Part shown: in pieces, positions 1-6,367 of the stretch
Numbering within the stretch: the first letter of the stretch is position 1
Layout: each line of letters starts with the position of its first letter
Assembly: GCA_018644745.1 (NCBI GenBank)
Contig: JABGPX010000902.1
Coordinates: 1 to 6,624 of the forward strand
Length of the DNA stretch: 6,624 nucleotides
From: Spirochaetales bacterium
GTDB lineage: Bacteria > Spirochaetota > Spirochaetia > ARS1246
Reading direction: 5' to 3'
Program-made: the position numbers and the translations under genes
Notes under the pieces: model-generated
Seen by the model: the letters and a program-made list of their open reading frames with translations, nothing else
The model's database searches: none
Told to the model about the DNA's origin: nothing

Positions 1-443
1 AGCAGCAGTCCTGTAAGACCGAGAATGCCGAGACCGACAACCGATAGTCCCATGACGCTGCCGCCGTTAAAAGCGACCATGAGAGCCTTCGTTATTCCAA
101 AACGCGCGCCATTCGCTGTACGAGTATTTGCTTTTGTTGCGGTACGCATGCCAAAAAGTCCTGCGAGAGCAGAGAACAAGGCTCCGACAAGAAAAGAAAG
201 CGCAATAAATTTGCCGTAACCCGACTCTCCGAGTACCAGAAGAATGGTAACCGCGACTACTATGAGAACAAGAATCTTGTACTCCCTCACAAGAAATGCC
301 ATGGCGCCTGAGCGAATGGCTTCGCCGATTTCTCGGAGGCGATTACTTCCCGGATTCTGTTTATTGACCCAGTTTGCTTTATAAGCGGCGACTATCAGTG
401 CAAGCACTCCGGCACCAAGAGGCAAGTATAGCCAAGTAAACAT
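1..443 (-). CDS. hppA: Membrane-bound ion-translocating pyrophosphatase, N-terminal part (runs off left edge)
   Basis: This is the first 147 codons of a membrane pyrophosphatase, which couples PPi hydrolysis to H+ or Na+ export across the inner membrane. Seen: an ATG at 443 preceded by TTGGAGG (449-455), 5 nt away. Hydrophobic segments lie at about residues 3-20, 57-72, 79-98 and 121-146, matching the first few of the 16 helices of the family. Residues 95-114 carry the family hallmark GMRTATKANTRTANGAR. It is followed by a small-residue-rich helix with NGGSVMGLSVVGLG (126-139), which is very typical of this family. The K+-dependence position and the ion-selectivity residues lie in the missing C-terminal part, so H+ versus Na+ pumping cannot be decided. 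The gene is divergent from the unknown gene at 733. Family assignment is from recalled family sequences and is strong; the remaining three quarters of the protein are outside the window. Confidence 0.93.
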   Translation of the reverse strand, partial: MFTWLYLPLGAGVLALIVAAYKANWVNKQNPGSNRLREIGEAIRSGAMAFLVREYKILVLIVVAVTILLVLGESGYGKFIALSFLVGALFSALAGLFGMRTATKANTRTANGARFGITKALMVAFNGGSVMGLSVVGLGILGLTGLL

Positions 444-468
444 ATTGGCCTCCAAAATTGATTTGAGA

Positions 469-490
469 CGTTGACAAGAATCCATCAACG
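469..490. repeat. Short perfect inverted repeat in the hppA leader
   Basis: CGTTGA (469-474) and TCAACG (485-490) are perfect inverted copies around a 10-nt spacer. They lie about 25-47 nt upstream of the hppA start codon, within the predicted leader. The element could be a small RNA hairpin or a protein operator. Arms of only 6 bp occur by chance fairly often, so function is not established. Confidence 0.3.
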
Positions 491-578
491 CTGCGGGTCG
501 ACCAATAGCTCCAATGCTGAACATTATGAGAATACATGAATGCTTCTGGATACCTGGATGCCGAGTCCCTTAATGAAG

Positions 579-607
579 TTTATAACCATATTCCTCAAGG
601 GATGCAA
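579..607 (-). promoter_or_regulatory. Candidate sigma70-type promoter for hppA
   Basis: On the minus strand, TTGCAT (602-607) and TATAAA (579-584) are separated by exactly 17 nt. The -10 matches the consensus at 5 of 6 positions and the -35 at 3 of 6. Transcription would start near 572 and leave a 5' leader of about 129 nt before the hppA ATG, unusually long for a plain promoter-gene arrangement. The -35 overlaps GATGCAAC (601-608), which is the near inverted partner of GTTGCAATC at 655-663 and could be an operator pair. The promoter is inferred from spacing and sequence only. Confidence 0.5.
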
Positions 608-673
608 CAAGCCGATGATCCATTTGGAGTCGGGGTAAATTGGGGGACAACATAGTTGCAATCTTTCTTTCTC

Positions 674-702
674 TTGACAATTGAAATGCCTCAGTCTACT
701 GT
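674..702 (+). promoter_or_regulatory. Candidate sigma70-type promoter for the gene at 733
   Basis: A perfect -35 TTGACA (674-679) is followed after 17 nt by TACTGT (697-702). The latter keeps the most important -10 positions (first T, second A, last T). The predicted start near 709 gives a 24-nt leader ending in GTGAGG (723-728), 4 nt before the ATG at 733. The perfect -35, correct spacing and position directly upstream of a gene support the call; the -10 is weak. Confidence 0.5.
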
Positions 703-732
703 TTTCTCAACACTAAAAAAGCGTGAGGTTTA

Positions 733-1506
733 ATGGCTATTCACTACTATCTATCAGTTTTTCCCATGGAAGCCCTTATCGCTTCGCAGCTCGATCCGGC
801 TCAATTCGGCGCGTATATGGCCACAGGATCGAAAAAGGGATCAAAAGAACAGATCATTTTTATTGAGGTCGATGGCGGATTCGGCGAGGTCTTCGATTGG
901 AAACTCGCCAAGGATAATTGCGTACCCCATCCTAATGGCGATCCGAAACATTCCCTCTATCTCGGAGTATATCGGATTCTCGAAAGAACACCTATTAAAT
1001 CATTTCGCAGCATGTATCTCACTACCAGGGACGGCAGGACCATTGAGCTTGAAAAGAAAGAATATGTACAACCGGAAAACGAAGGCCGCGGTTATTTCGT
1101 CTACCAGGAACTGTGCCCTTCGAATCCCGTAATAGTCAGTCGGCTTGCTCCCGGTGCCTTCGGTAAATATATGACAAGCGATACCAATAAAGTGAGTATG
1201 CCTACGCTGGCGTTTACCGACTTGAAGGTGATTAATTTTGATGACCGGGAGAATACAGGAAATATCGGCAGCCTCTACGATAACAAGGTTCCTCATCTGA
1301 TGCAGTGCATAAGCGAGGTCACCAGCGGGGAAATGAAAACCAACAAGACCCTTACTCGAACTCATGTCGAGTCGTTTGCGTTTCAGACCATCGACCACGG
1401 TATTTTTGTTTCTAACGGTGAGGAAATCTGCATGTACAGAATGCCGTCGATAGAAGAAATCAAAAAGATAGACTACGACTGGGGACGATCGGCGAATATT
1501 ATTTAG
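733..1506 (+). CDS. Conserved protein of unknown function with an internal motif duplication (257 aa)
   Basis: I cannot assign a function. The ATG at 733 has GTGAGG at 723-728 and a TTGACA promoter upstream. There is no signal peptide or transmembrane segment, so it is probably cytosolic. Seen: a duplicated motif. ASQLDPAQFGAYM (residues 17-29) and VSRLAPGAFGKYM (135-147) share S-x-L-x-P-x-x-F-G-x-Y-M with an offset of 118 residues, and both are followed by a hydrophobic beta-like stretch (IIFIEVD at 41-47; LAFTDLKV at 159-166). This suggests a two-domain protein built by duplication. Other marked stretches are CVPHPNGDPKHS (63-74), ENTGNIGSLYD (173-183) and a C-terminal YDWGRSANII (248-257). 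Acidic, aromatic and glycine residues are spread as in a globular protein. My impression is that relatives occur as conserved hypotheticals in spirochaetes and clostridia, but I could not check this. It is probably monocistronic: the inverted repeat at 1508-1582 separates it from hflX. Confidence 0.88.
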   Translation: MAIHYYLSVFPMEALIASQLDPAQFGAYMATGSKKGSKEQIIFIEVDGGFGEVFDWKLAKDNCVPHPNGDPKHSLYLGVYRILERTPIKSFRSMYLTTRDGRTIELEKKEYVQPENEGRGYFVYQELCPSNPVIVSRLAPGAFGKYMTSDTNKVSMPTLAFTDLKVINFDDRENTGNIGSLYDNKVPHLMQCISEVTSGEMKTNKTLTRTHVESFAFQTIDHGIFVSNGEEICMYRMPSIEEIKKIDYDWGRSANII

Positions 1507-1507
1507 G

Positions 1508-1582
1508 GCACATCGAAAAACCCACATTTTGTTTTGCCGACGGAATAGTGTCCCTTACAAAATCGGGGTTTTTCGTATGTGC
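1508..1582. repeat. Long imperfect inverted repeat after the unknown gene (terminator/attenuator or MITE-like remnant)
   Basis: The left arm at 1508-1531 (GCACATCGAAAAACCC, then ACATTTTG) is an inverted copy of the right arm at 1558-1582 (CAAAATCGGGG, then TTTTTCGTATGTGC). It has one extra base and one small mismatch patch over about 24 bp, around a 26-nt loop. It begins 1 nt after the TAG of the preceding gene and ends 37 nt before the hflX ATG. The right arm carries GGGGTTTTT, so a transcript from the left would fold with a U5 run inside the stem, only partly like an intrinsic terminator. A weak promoter-like pair, TTGCCG (1534-1539) and CAAAAT (1558-1563) with an 18-nt spacer, starts in the loop and could serve hflX. 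The alternative is a short non-autonomous insertion with terminal inverted repeats; no target duplication is obvious. Confidence 0.6.
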
Positions 1583-1619
1583 TGCAGGTCAGAGCAGCAG
1601 TTTATAGAGGTGCCCTTTA

Positions 1620-2927
1620 ATGAATGAACCAAAAGAATCTGCGGCGGGGATTTATTCCACCAAGGTGGAAACCGCATTTCTCGTTTCAATCTCATATCCT
1701 TCGATGGAAGCTGGTACTGCGGAAGCTCATGTGGATGAATTGTCCGAGTTAGTAAACACCATGGGATTGTCGGTCTCCGGCACCTCAATAGTGAAACTCA
1801 AGAAACCTTCCTCCCGTTTTTTAGTAGGGAGCGGCAAAGCTGAGGAGCTGATAGAAACCGCAAAAGACCTGGAAGTTGATTGCATTATCTTTGATGACGA
1901 CTTAGCTCCGTCACAGCAGCGAAATTGGGAAGAACTGTCAGACCTGTGTGTTATTGATCGACAAGAAGTAATTCTCGACATTTTTGCCGATCGTGCCCAC
2001 ACCAGAGAAGCAGTACTGCAGGTCGGGCTCGCTCGAATGGAATATTCACTTCCCCGCCTCACTAGGGCATGGACCCATTTGTCGAGACAGCGGGGAGGCA
2101 GCAAAGGTACCCGAGGCGAGGGTGAAACACAACTCGAAGTCGACCGCCGAATTGTGCTAAGGAAGATCCATCGCTTAAAAAAGGAATTGGAAAAGGTCGG
2201 TGCTCAGCGCGGGACGCGAAGAAAGATGCGTTCCTCGGTACCCATTCCAACCGCTGCGATTGTCGGTTATACAAACGCAGGAAAGTCATCGATGCTGAAC
2301 GCCCTTACAGGGGCTGAGGCGCTGGTCGAGGATAAACTCTTTGCCACACTCGATCCCACTACCCGCAGGCTGGAAATTCAGAATGGTGCGGAGGCGCTTC
2401 TGACCGATACGGTGGGTTTCATAAGAAAGCTGCCTCACGACCTGGTCGACGCGTTCAAATCTACTCTCGAAGAAACGGTATTAGCAGATATGCTTATCCA
2501 CGTTCTTGATGTTTCAAACCCGGAAGTTCAGCATCATTACGAAACCACAATCTCGGTCTTAAAAGAACTCGGAGCCGGAGAGAAACCCTCTATAATCGTT
2601 TTCAATAAAACAGATCTGGTTAAAGACGACGGTACTATCGATTTCTTGAAAGACCTTTTTCCGGGAGCAATGTTTGTATCGGTTAAGTCCGGCGAAGGGC
2701 TTGAGGACATAATTAGAGAAATAAAAACCATTCTCTACGATACCATTCCCGTCGAAGACTATCTCATTCCATCGGATAGATACGATCTGGCAGCTCTTAT
2801 CCATCGCACAGGAAGAGTACTTCATGAAGAATATGGTGATACAGGAGTAATGATAAAAGCACAGCTGCCGGAAAAGATCAGGGGCCGCTGCGCCGCATAT
2901 CTGGTACAGCAATACGCACCAAAATAA
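1620..2927 (+). CDS. hflX: GTPase HflX, ribosome-associated
   Basis: HflX is a translational GTPase that binds the 50S subunit and splits or rescues stalled ribosomes, often under heat stress. Seen in 435 aa, the usual length: an N-terminal HflX domain (about residues 15-110) with SRFLVGSGKAEEL (65-77) and the FDDDLAPSQQRNWE segment (91-104). The family signature GTRGEGETQLEVDRR (163-177) sits in the middle region, followed by a basic helix. The G domain has G1 GYTNAGKSS (216-224), a switch region DPTTRR (245-250), G3 DTVGF (263-267), G4 NKTD (329-332) and G5 SVKSG (354-358). A C-terminal domain runs from about 375 to 435. The ATG at 1620 has AGAGGTG (1606-1612) upstream. The gene ends at a strong bidirectional terminator and appears to stand alone; there is no hfq or miaA next to it. 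All nucleotide-binding motifs are intact. Confidence 0.97.
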   Translation: MNEPKESAAGIYSTKVETAFLVSISYPSMEAGTAEAHVDELSELVNTMGLSVSGTSIVKLKKPSSRFLVGSGKAEELIETAKDLEVDCIIFDDDLAPSQQRNWEELSDLCVIDRQEVILDIFADRAHTREAVLQVGLARMEYSLPRLTRAWTHLSRQRGGSKGTRGEGETQLEVDRRIVLRKIHRLKKELEKVGAQRGTRRKMRSSVPIPTAAIVGYTNAGKSSMLNALTGAEALVEDKLFATLDPTTRRLEIQNGAEALLTDTVGFIRKLPHDLVDAFKSTLEETVLADMLIHVLDVSNPEVQHHYETTISVLKELGAGEKPSIIVFNKTDLVKDDGTIDFLKDLFPGAMFVSVKSGEGLEDIIREIKTILYDTIPVEDYLIPSDRYDLAALIHRTGRVLHEEYGDTGVMIKAQLPEKIRGRCAAYLVQQYAPK

Positions 2928-2957
2928 AAAAGGCGGCCAGTTGGCCGCCTTTTTTTT
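2926..2957. terminator. Bidirectional intrinsic terminator between hflX and the convergent lipoprotein gene
   Basis: GGCGGCC (2932-2938) pairs perfectly with GGCCGCC (2943-2949) around an AGTT tetraloop. The hairpin is flanked by six A (2926-2931) on the left and eight T (2950-2957) on the right. It therefore works as a Rho-independent terminator in both directions, ending hflX (whose TAA at 2925-2927 overlaps the A tract) and the minus-strand operon whose last stop is at 2967-2969. Confidence 0.95.
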
Positions 2958-2966
2958 CTCTCGTAT

Positions 2967-3443
2967 TTAGTATTTAATAGTATATTCTGTGCCGGATGTA
3001 TCCGCGTCCATGGTGAGAGTGAACTTCTGGATTCTGTAATCCGCGCCCCCTGCTTCGGCAAGAGCCATAGTGAAAACGATAACACCAGTAGCAGTATAAC
3101 CATTTACAAAAGTGCAGGTGATAACATCGCCGACAATCGGCGCGGGCGGCGTGATAGTAAACATCGCATTGTCATACGCCAGAGGACCTGTTACAAAAAC
3201 CGCGGGAGCCGCAATGCTCCCATAATCTTCAGTTAAAGTTTCGTGAAAATGAGGCTGGATAATTTCCGCTGTTCGATCTTCCGCGTTCAGCATATCTTCG
3301 AAGAGCTGAATGCGTTCGCCAATGCTTACTTCTATGGGTGGTTCGGTATCGCCAAATAGCTGAGCTAATATCTCTTCGCAGGATGTAAATGTAAATGCCA
3401 GCGTTACGATCCCCAGAAGAAAAACAATTTTCTTAAAATGCAT
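2967..3443 (-). CDS. Putative lipoprotein of unknown function (158 aa)
   Basis: This is a predicted exported lipoprotein with no function I recognise. The ATG at 3443 is chosen over upstream starts because AAAGGAGG (3448-3455) precedes it by 4 nt and a signal peptide follows at once: two lysines (K4, K5), a hydrophobic core (residues 6-19) and a relaxed lipobox FTSC with Cys22, followed by EE. The mature part of about 136 aa has an amphipathic helix around 40-54, HFHETL at 65-70 and several beta-like stretches (92-98, 107-113, 117-128, 136-145). A helix followed by a curved sheet in about 130 residues would fit an NTF2/SnoaL-like fold, but this is a guess from pattern only. A second cysteine lies at 110. 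It is the last gene of a probable operon: the FecR-domain gene ends 31 nt upstream, and the hairpin at 2926-2957 ends transcription. Confidence 0.85.
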   Translation of the reverse strand: MHFKKIVFLLGIVTLAFTFTSCEEILAQLFGDTEPPIEVSIGERIQLFEDMLNAEDRTAEIIQPHFHETLTEDYGSIAAPAVFVTGPLAYDNAMFTITPPAPIVGDVITCTFVNGYTATGVIVFTMALAEAGGADYRIQKFTLTMDADTSGTEYTIKY

Positions 3444-3447
3444 AAAT

Positions 3448-3455
3448 CCTCCTTT
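3448..3455 (-). promoter_or_regulatory. Shine-Dalgarno that fixes the lipoprotein start at 3443
   Basis: AAAGGAGG on the minus strand is a near-perfect ribosome binding site 4 nt before the ATG at 3443. It rules out the longer reading frame that begins at 3551 inside the FecR gene and has no export signal at its N-terminus. Confidence 0.85.
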
Positions 3456-3474
3456 CAATATCTTAGATTCTATC

Positions 3475-4500
3475 TCATATATCGGCTTCCACCAACAATG
3501 GCACAACCGCCCGTTCATATTCTCTAATAATCTTTGAATAAGTTTTAGCAAAATCCATATAGGAAGCTGAAGTAAGACGTCCGATATAGAGGGATTTTAC
3601 CCGAGCATACAATGAACCGAGTACAAAACGCCTGAAAGACAATGCTGAAAGCGCATAATATCGCTGATTGAGTGCGATATAGCTGGTTTGTACCTCTAGC
3701 GGAAACACGGTCTTGGAATAGTAATCGGCCAATTCGTCATTGGATTTCTTGTCTTCCTTCATTTTCGCAAGAATCGCCCGCTCGGACTTAAGTTCTTCAT
3801 TGCTTTCCGCGAAAAGAGGCGTAAGCATGTCCAATTCACTGGCGAACGACGCCATGCTCTTCTCGAGGCTCTGTATCGCGGCAGCGGGATCTTCAAGCGC
3901 CGAATCCAACTTGTCCGCGTTCCAGCTGCTAAAATCCATCTGGCCATGAAGTACGGTAAACTTCTCTCCTGGAACTCCTCCAGCGGGCACCTCGACGCCT
4001 TCTTCGGGAAGTAGCTCCACAGACTCACCGGCAGCCTCTACCACCACTTTTCCGCTTTCTACTATCACGAGAGTAGTTCCGTCCGCGCCGGCCAGGACCT
4101 GAAACTCCGTTCCCCGAACACCCGCGACGGTTCCCGGCGTGGCGATAAGAGGTTCTTTCCCGGTAAATCGATCAAACTTAAATTTTACCAATCCAAGAGT
4201 CGTCGCAAAAACACTGCGTCTTTCCCCGTCCCTCTCGATTTCCTGAAACGTAAATATGGTATCAGGTGAAATTTTTATCGTGCTGCCGTTCTCTCTCACC
4301 ATCTCAGCAAGACTATCTTCGCCTGTAATAATGGTATCGCCTGTTTCCACAAAATCGCCGATAAATGCTTCAACAATTTCACCATCTGCAAGCTTCAGAT
4401 CTACAAAACCTTCGGCGTAAACCAAGTCGGCGGACTCCGAGAAAATTCCAGAAGTAACTAGAAAAGCTAATAAAAAACATATGCCTGTTTTCTTAATCAT
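3475..4500 (-). CDS. Exported FecR-domain protein with a C-terminal helical region (341 aa)
   Basis: The ATG at 4500 is preferred over an in-frame TTG at 4524 because GGAGT (4511-4515) lies 10 nt upstream and a signal peptide starts here: KK at 3-4, hydrophobic core 6-20, probable cleavage near residue 23. The FecR domain covers about residues 28-155: GDFVETGDTIITGEDSLAEM (48-67), NGSTIKISPDT (71-81), the hallmark TPGTVAGVRGTEFQV (121-135) and ESGKVVVE (148-155). Unlike FecR anti-sigma regulators, it has no cytoplasmic N-terminal domain before the membrane segment, and no sigma factor or TonB receptor gene is nearby. It is thus probably a periplasmic or surface scaffold rather than a regulator. 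Residues 195-335 are predicted mostly helical, charged at 215-262 and then aromatic/Arg-rich (YYALSALSFRRFVLGSLYAR, 281-300), perhaps for partner or peptidoglycan contact. It lies between two lipoprotein genes at 29-31 nt spacing, so the three are probably co-transcribed. Domain call is firm; role is unknown. Confidence 0.9.
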   Translation of the reverse strand: MIKKTGICFLLAFLVTSGIFSESADLVYAEGFVDLKLADGEIVEAFIGDFVETGDTIITGEDSLAEMVRENGSTIKISPDTIFTFQEIERDGERRSVFATTLGLVKFKFDRFTGKEPLIATPGTVAGVRGTEFQVLAGADGTTLVIVESGKVVVEAAGESVELLPEEGVEVPAGGVPGEKFTVLHGQMDFSSWNADKLDSALEDPAAAIQSLEKSMASFASELDMLTPLFAESNEELKSERAILAKMKEDKKSNDELADYYSKTVFPLEVQTSYIALNQRYYALSALSFRRFVLGSLYARVKSLYIGRLTSASYMDFAKTYSKIIREYERAVVPLLVEADI

Positions 4501-4529
4501 AATTTTTAATACTCCATATTCCAATTCGG

Positions 4530-4979
4530 CTAAAACCCGGTAATTCCAAGCAGTTGGGGATAATCATCAACTTCGGTTCCGAGAAGAAGATAAAAAACGC
4601 CCGAATCAGCCCTTATCTTTGCCAGTGAGGCGCTGGAGTCCACATACTTCTTGAAGAATACTCTCATCTCCTCCGTTTCGGCAAAAGCGGCATAGGACTG
4701 ATCACTCACCGGTGCCAGGGAAATTACTCTCGAGCCGGATATTTGGAAACCATTTGCATTCAGGTTAGTCCAGACCGATTCCATGTCGCCCCTGCGAACC
4801 AATATTTCCCCGTCAAAAATAAACGGCACGCCTGAGTTCTCAATAAGCAGCACCGCACCGCCGCTGTTAATCATTGTTACCGCTTTCAGGGTTTCTTCCT
4901 GCGAGGGACCGCTGCCAAAAGAGGCACATCCGGCCGTGAGAATCACCGCAATCAATACAATCAAGAATTTATATTTCAT
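4530..4979 (-). CDS. Putative lipoprotein of unknown function (149 aa), first gene of the FecR operon
   Basis: A clear lipoprotein signal is seen: K2 and K4, hydrophobic core 5-15 and lipobox LTAGC with Cys18, followed by ASFGSG. The mature part of about 131 aa is not recognised. It contains two hydrophobic beta-like stretches around 42-56 (AVLLIE, VPFIFDGE) and RVISLAPV at 84-91. An aromatic helix follows at 98-112, and the C-terminus is hydrophobic (VFYLLLGTE, 128-136). Its size and FDGE/RRGD stretches suggest a small beta-rich envelope protein. No normal Shine-Dalgarno sits at 5-10 nt: AAAGG ends 1 nt before the ATG. A TAGAAT -10 at 4986-4991 puts the transcript start at the ATG itself, so translation may be leaderless. 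The FecR-domain gene follows after 29 nt. Confidence 0.87.
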   Translation of the reverse strand: MKYKFLIVLIAVILTAGCASFGSGPSQEETLKAVTMINSGGAVLLIENSGVPFIFDGEILVRRGDMESVWTNLNANGFQISGSRVISLAPVSDQSYAAFAETEEMRVFFKKYVDSSASLAKIRADSGVFYLLLGTEVDDYPQLLGITGF

Positions 4980-4985
4980 ACCTTT

Positions 4986-5013
4986 ATTCTAAAGTTATCC
5001 CGGGTAAATGCAA
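4986..5013 (-). promoter_or_regulatory. Candidate promoter of the lipoprotein/FecR operon, predicting a leaderless mRNA
   Basis: On the minus strand, TTGCAT (5008-5013) and TAGAAT (4986-4991) are 16 nt apart. The -10 matches 5 of 6 consensus positions. Counting from the -10, +1 falls on 4979, the A of the ATG. This agrees with the lack of a well-spaced ribosome binding site. A second, upstream promoter with a normal leader cannot be excluded. Confidence 0.45.
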
Positions 5014-5067
5014 CCATCGAGTTACAGAATCCGTTGGGCGCGGATGAGATTGCCCGTAAAGGTTGGA

Positions 5068-5073
5068 TATATT
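5068..5073 (+). promoter_or_regulatory. Possible -10 element for the gudD-hypF transcript
   Basis: TATATT lies 10 nt before the ATG at 5084 and matches the -10 consensus at 5 of 6 positions. No convincing -35 is found at 16-18 nt spacing. If it is used, the transcript would start around 5080 and have almost no leader, like the divergent operon on the other side of this 104-bp intergenic region. Weak evidence. Confidence 0.25.
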
Positions 5074-5083
5074 AAGATGCAGA

Positions 5084-6367
5084 ATGATCATTACAGAGCT
5101 CATTATTACGCCCATTGCGGTGTGCGACCCGCCTTTACTAAACGCCGCTGGAATTCACGCTGCTTATGCTCTAAGAATTATACTCGAAATACAAACAAAT
5201 AATGGACTCACCGGCATCAGTGAAATCCCAGGCAGCGAAAAAACGCATCAGGCCCTCGAGAACATTGCGTTGAATATAATCGGCAGCGATCCGTTTAATC
5301 TCAATAAGATTCAAATTGCCATTGAAAATAGCCTTGGAACGCCGGAGGAAACCCGCGGCGGAAAGCCCTGGGACAGCAGAACAATTGTTCACATAAAAAG
5401 TGCCGTCGAAGTGGCATGTCTGGATCTGATAGGAAAAGCTATCGACAGACCGGTGAGCGATCTCCTCGGCGGCGCAGTTCGAGACAAGGTCCCCTTTGCT
5501 GCATATCTTTTTTTCAAACGAGAAGGAGCGGGAGGGCAGCTTGGTTTCGGCACAAAGCCGAAAGCCGTCGGCTGGGATCTAGCCCGGCAGCAGGAAGCAC
5601 TCAATCCGGCGCAAATTGTCGCCCAGGCGGAGGTTATGTGCCGCGAATACGGGTACCAATCGATAAAGCTGAAAGGAGGGGTCCTTCATCCGGATATAGA
5701 AGTAGAATCCATACTCGCGCTTAGAGAAGCATTTGGTCCCAACATCCCGCTGCGGCTCGATCCAAACGCTGTTTGGTCCTATGAAACCGCCCTGGCCGCG
5801 GCGGCTAAACTCAAGGGTGTTCTCGAGTACTATGAGGATCCTGTCCGAGGACAAAAGGACATGGCCCGTTTGAAGGAGAACTGCGGCATCCCCCTGGCCA
5901 CGAATATGTGTACAACTTCTTTTGAAGATCTTCCCGGATCAATCATGGAGGTTTCAGAGGATATCATTCTCTCGGATCATCATTTCTGGGGAGGTCTTAG
6001 GGCCTCGGTCGAGCTTTCCAGAATATGCCGAACCTTCGGTCGCGGATTATCCATGCATTCAAACAGCCATCTCGGAATTTCACTTGCCGCGATGGTACAT
6101 CTCGGATCGGTAATTCCGGAGATACCTTATGCCTTGGATACTCACTACCCCTGGCAGTCTGAGGAAGTGGTATTAGGTGGGAAGATTCCTATTGAAGACG
6201 GCTTTATACAGGTGCCGAAAGGTCCGGGACTGGGCGTCGAAATAGACAGGAAAGCCCTTGAAACGCTCAACTCTTTGTACCTCGAATGCGGCCTCAAAGA
6301 GCGCAATGACGAAATAGAGATGAAAAAGATCGATCCCGACTGGGAATTCAAAACGGTTCGCTGGTAA
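5084..6367 (+). CDS. gudD: Glucarate dehydratase (enolase superfamily)
   Basis: It dehydrates D-glucarate (and often L-idarate) to 5-keto-4-deoxyglucarate in hexarate catabolism, in the cytosol with Mg2+. It is 427 aa from the ATG at 5084; an in-frame TTG at 5063 would add 7 residues but has AAAGG directly against it. The N-terminal capping domain covers about 1-125 and the barrel 126-405. Positions equivalent to the E. coli enzyme are all present: KxK base K195/K197 (IKLKGG), metal ligands D226 (DPN), E251 (EDP) and N274 (TNM), and the second base dyad D298/H325. Substrate contacts also match: H25, T100, Y141/F143, N228, H354 and R407. E. coli equivalences are from memory. This pocket conservation argues for a true glucarate dehydratase rather than the related GudX paralogue, though other enolase-superfamily acid-sugar dehydratases remain possible. 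hypF begins directly after the stop. No sugar transporter or aldolase gene is in view. Confidence 0.88.
   Translation: MIITELIITPIAVCDPPLLNAAGIHAAYALRIILEIQTNNGLTGISEIPGSEKTHQALENIALNIIGSDPFNLNKIQIAIENSLGTPEETRGGKPWDSRTIVHIKSAVEVACLDLIGKAIDRPVSDLLGGAVRDKVPFAAYLFFKREGAGGQLGFGTKPKAVGWDLARQQEALNPAQIVAQAEVMCREYGYQSIKLKGGVLHPDIEVESILALREAFGPNIPLRLDPNAVWSYETALAAAAKLKGVLEYYEDPVRGQKDMARLKENCGIPLATNMCTTSFEDLPGSIMEVSEDIILSDHHFWGGLRASVELSRICRTFGRGLSMHSNSHLGISLAAMVHLGSVIPEIPYALDTHYPWQSEEVVLGGKIPIEDGFIQVPKGPGLGVEIDRKALETLNSLYLECGLKERNDEIEMKKIDPDWEFKTVRW

Noticed and set aside
471..499. Plus-strand TTGACA at 471-476
   Set aside because: No -10 box at 16-18 nt spacing, and no gene start close downstream.
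524..589. Minus-strand 21-codon ORF with an SD-like TTGAGG upstream in the hppA leader
   Set aside because: Its start codon lies upstream of the predicted transcript start (about 572) and overlaps the -10 box; the peptide has no recognisable features.
1000..1527. 175-aa minus-strand ORF opposite the unknown gene
   Set aside because: It is antisense to a better-supported gene with promoter and SD; the translation shows no family features.
2559..2912. 117-aa minus-strand ORF opposite the end of hflX
   Set aside because: Shadow of hflX, whose conserved motifs fix the coding frame.
3444..3551. 36-residue N-terminal extension of the lipoprotein at 2967-3443
   Set aside because: It overlaps the FecR gene end, has no export signal, and the strong SD at 3448-3455 supports the shorter start.
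5416..5724. 102-aa plus-strand ORF in another frame of gudD
   Set aside because: Arg/Ser-rich low-complexity translation inside the conserved glucarate dehydratase frame; a shadow.
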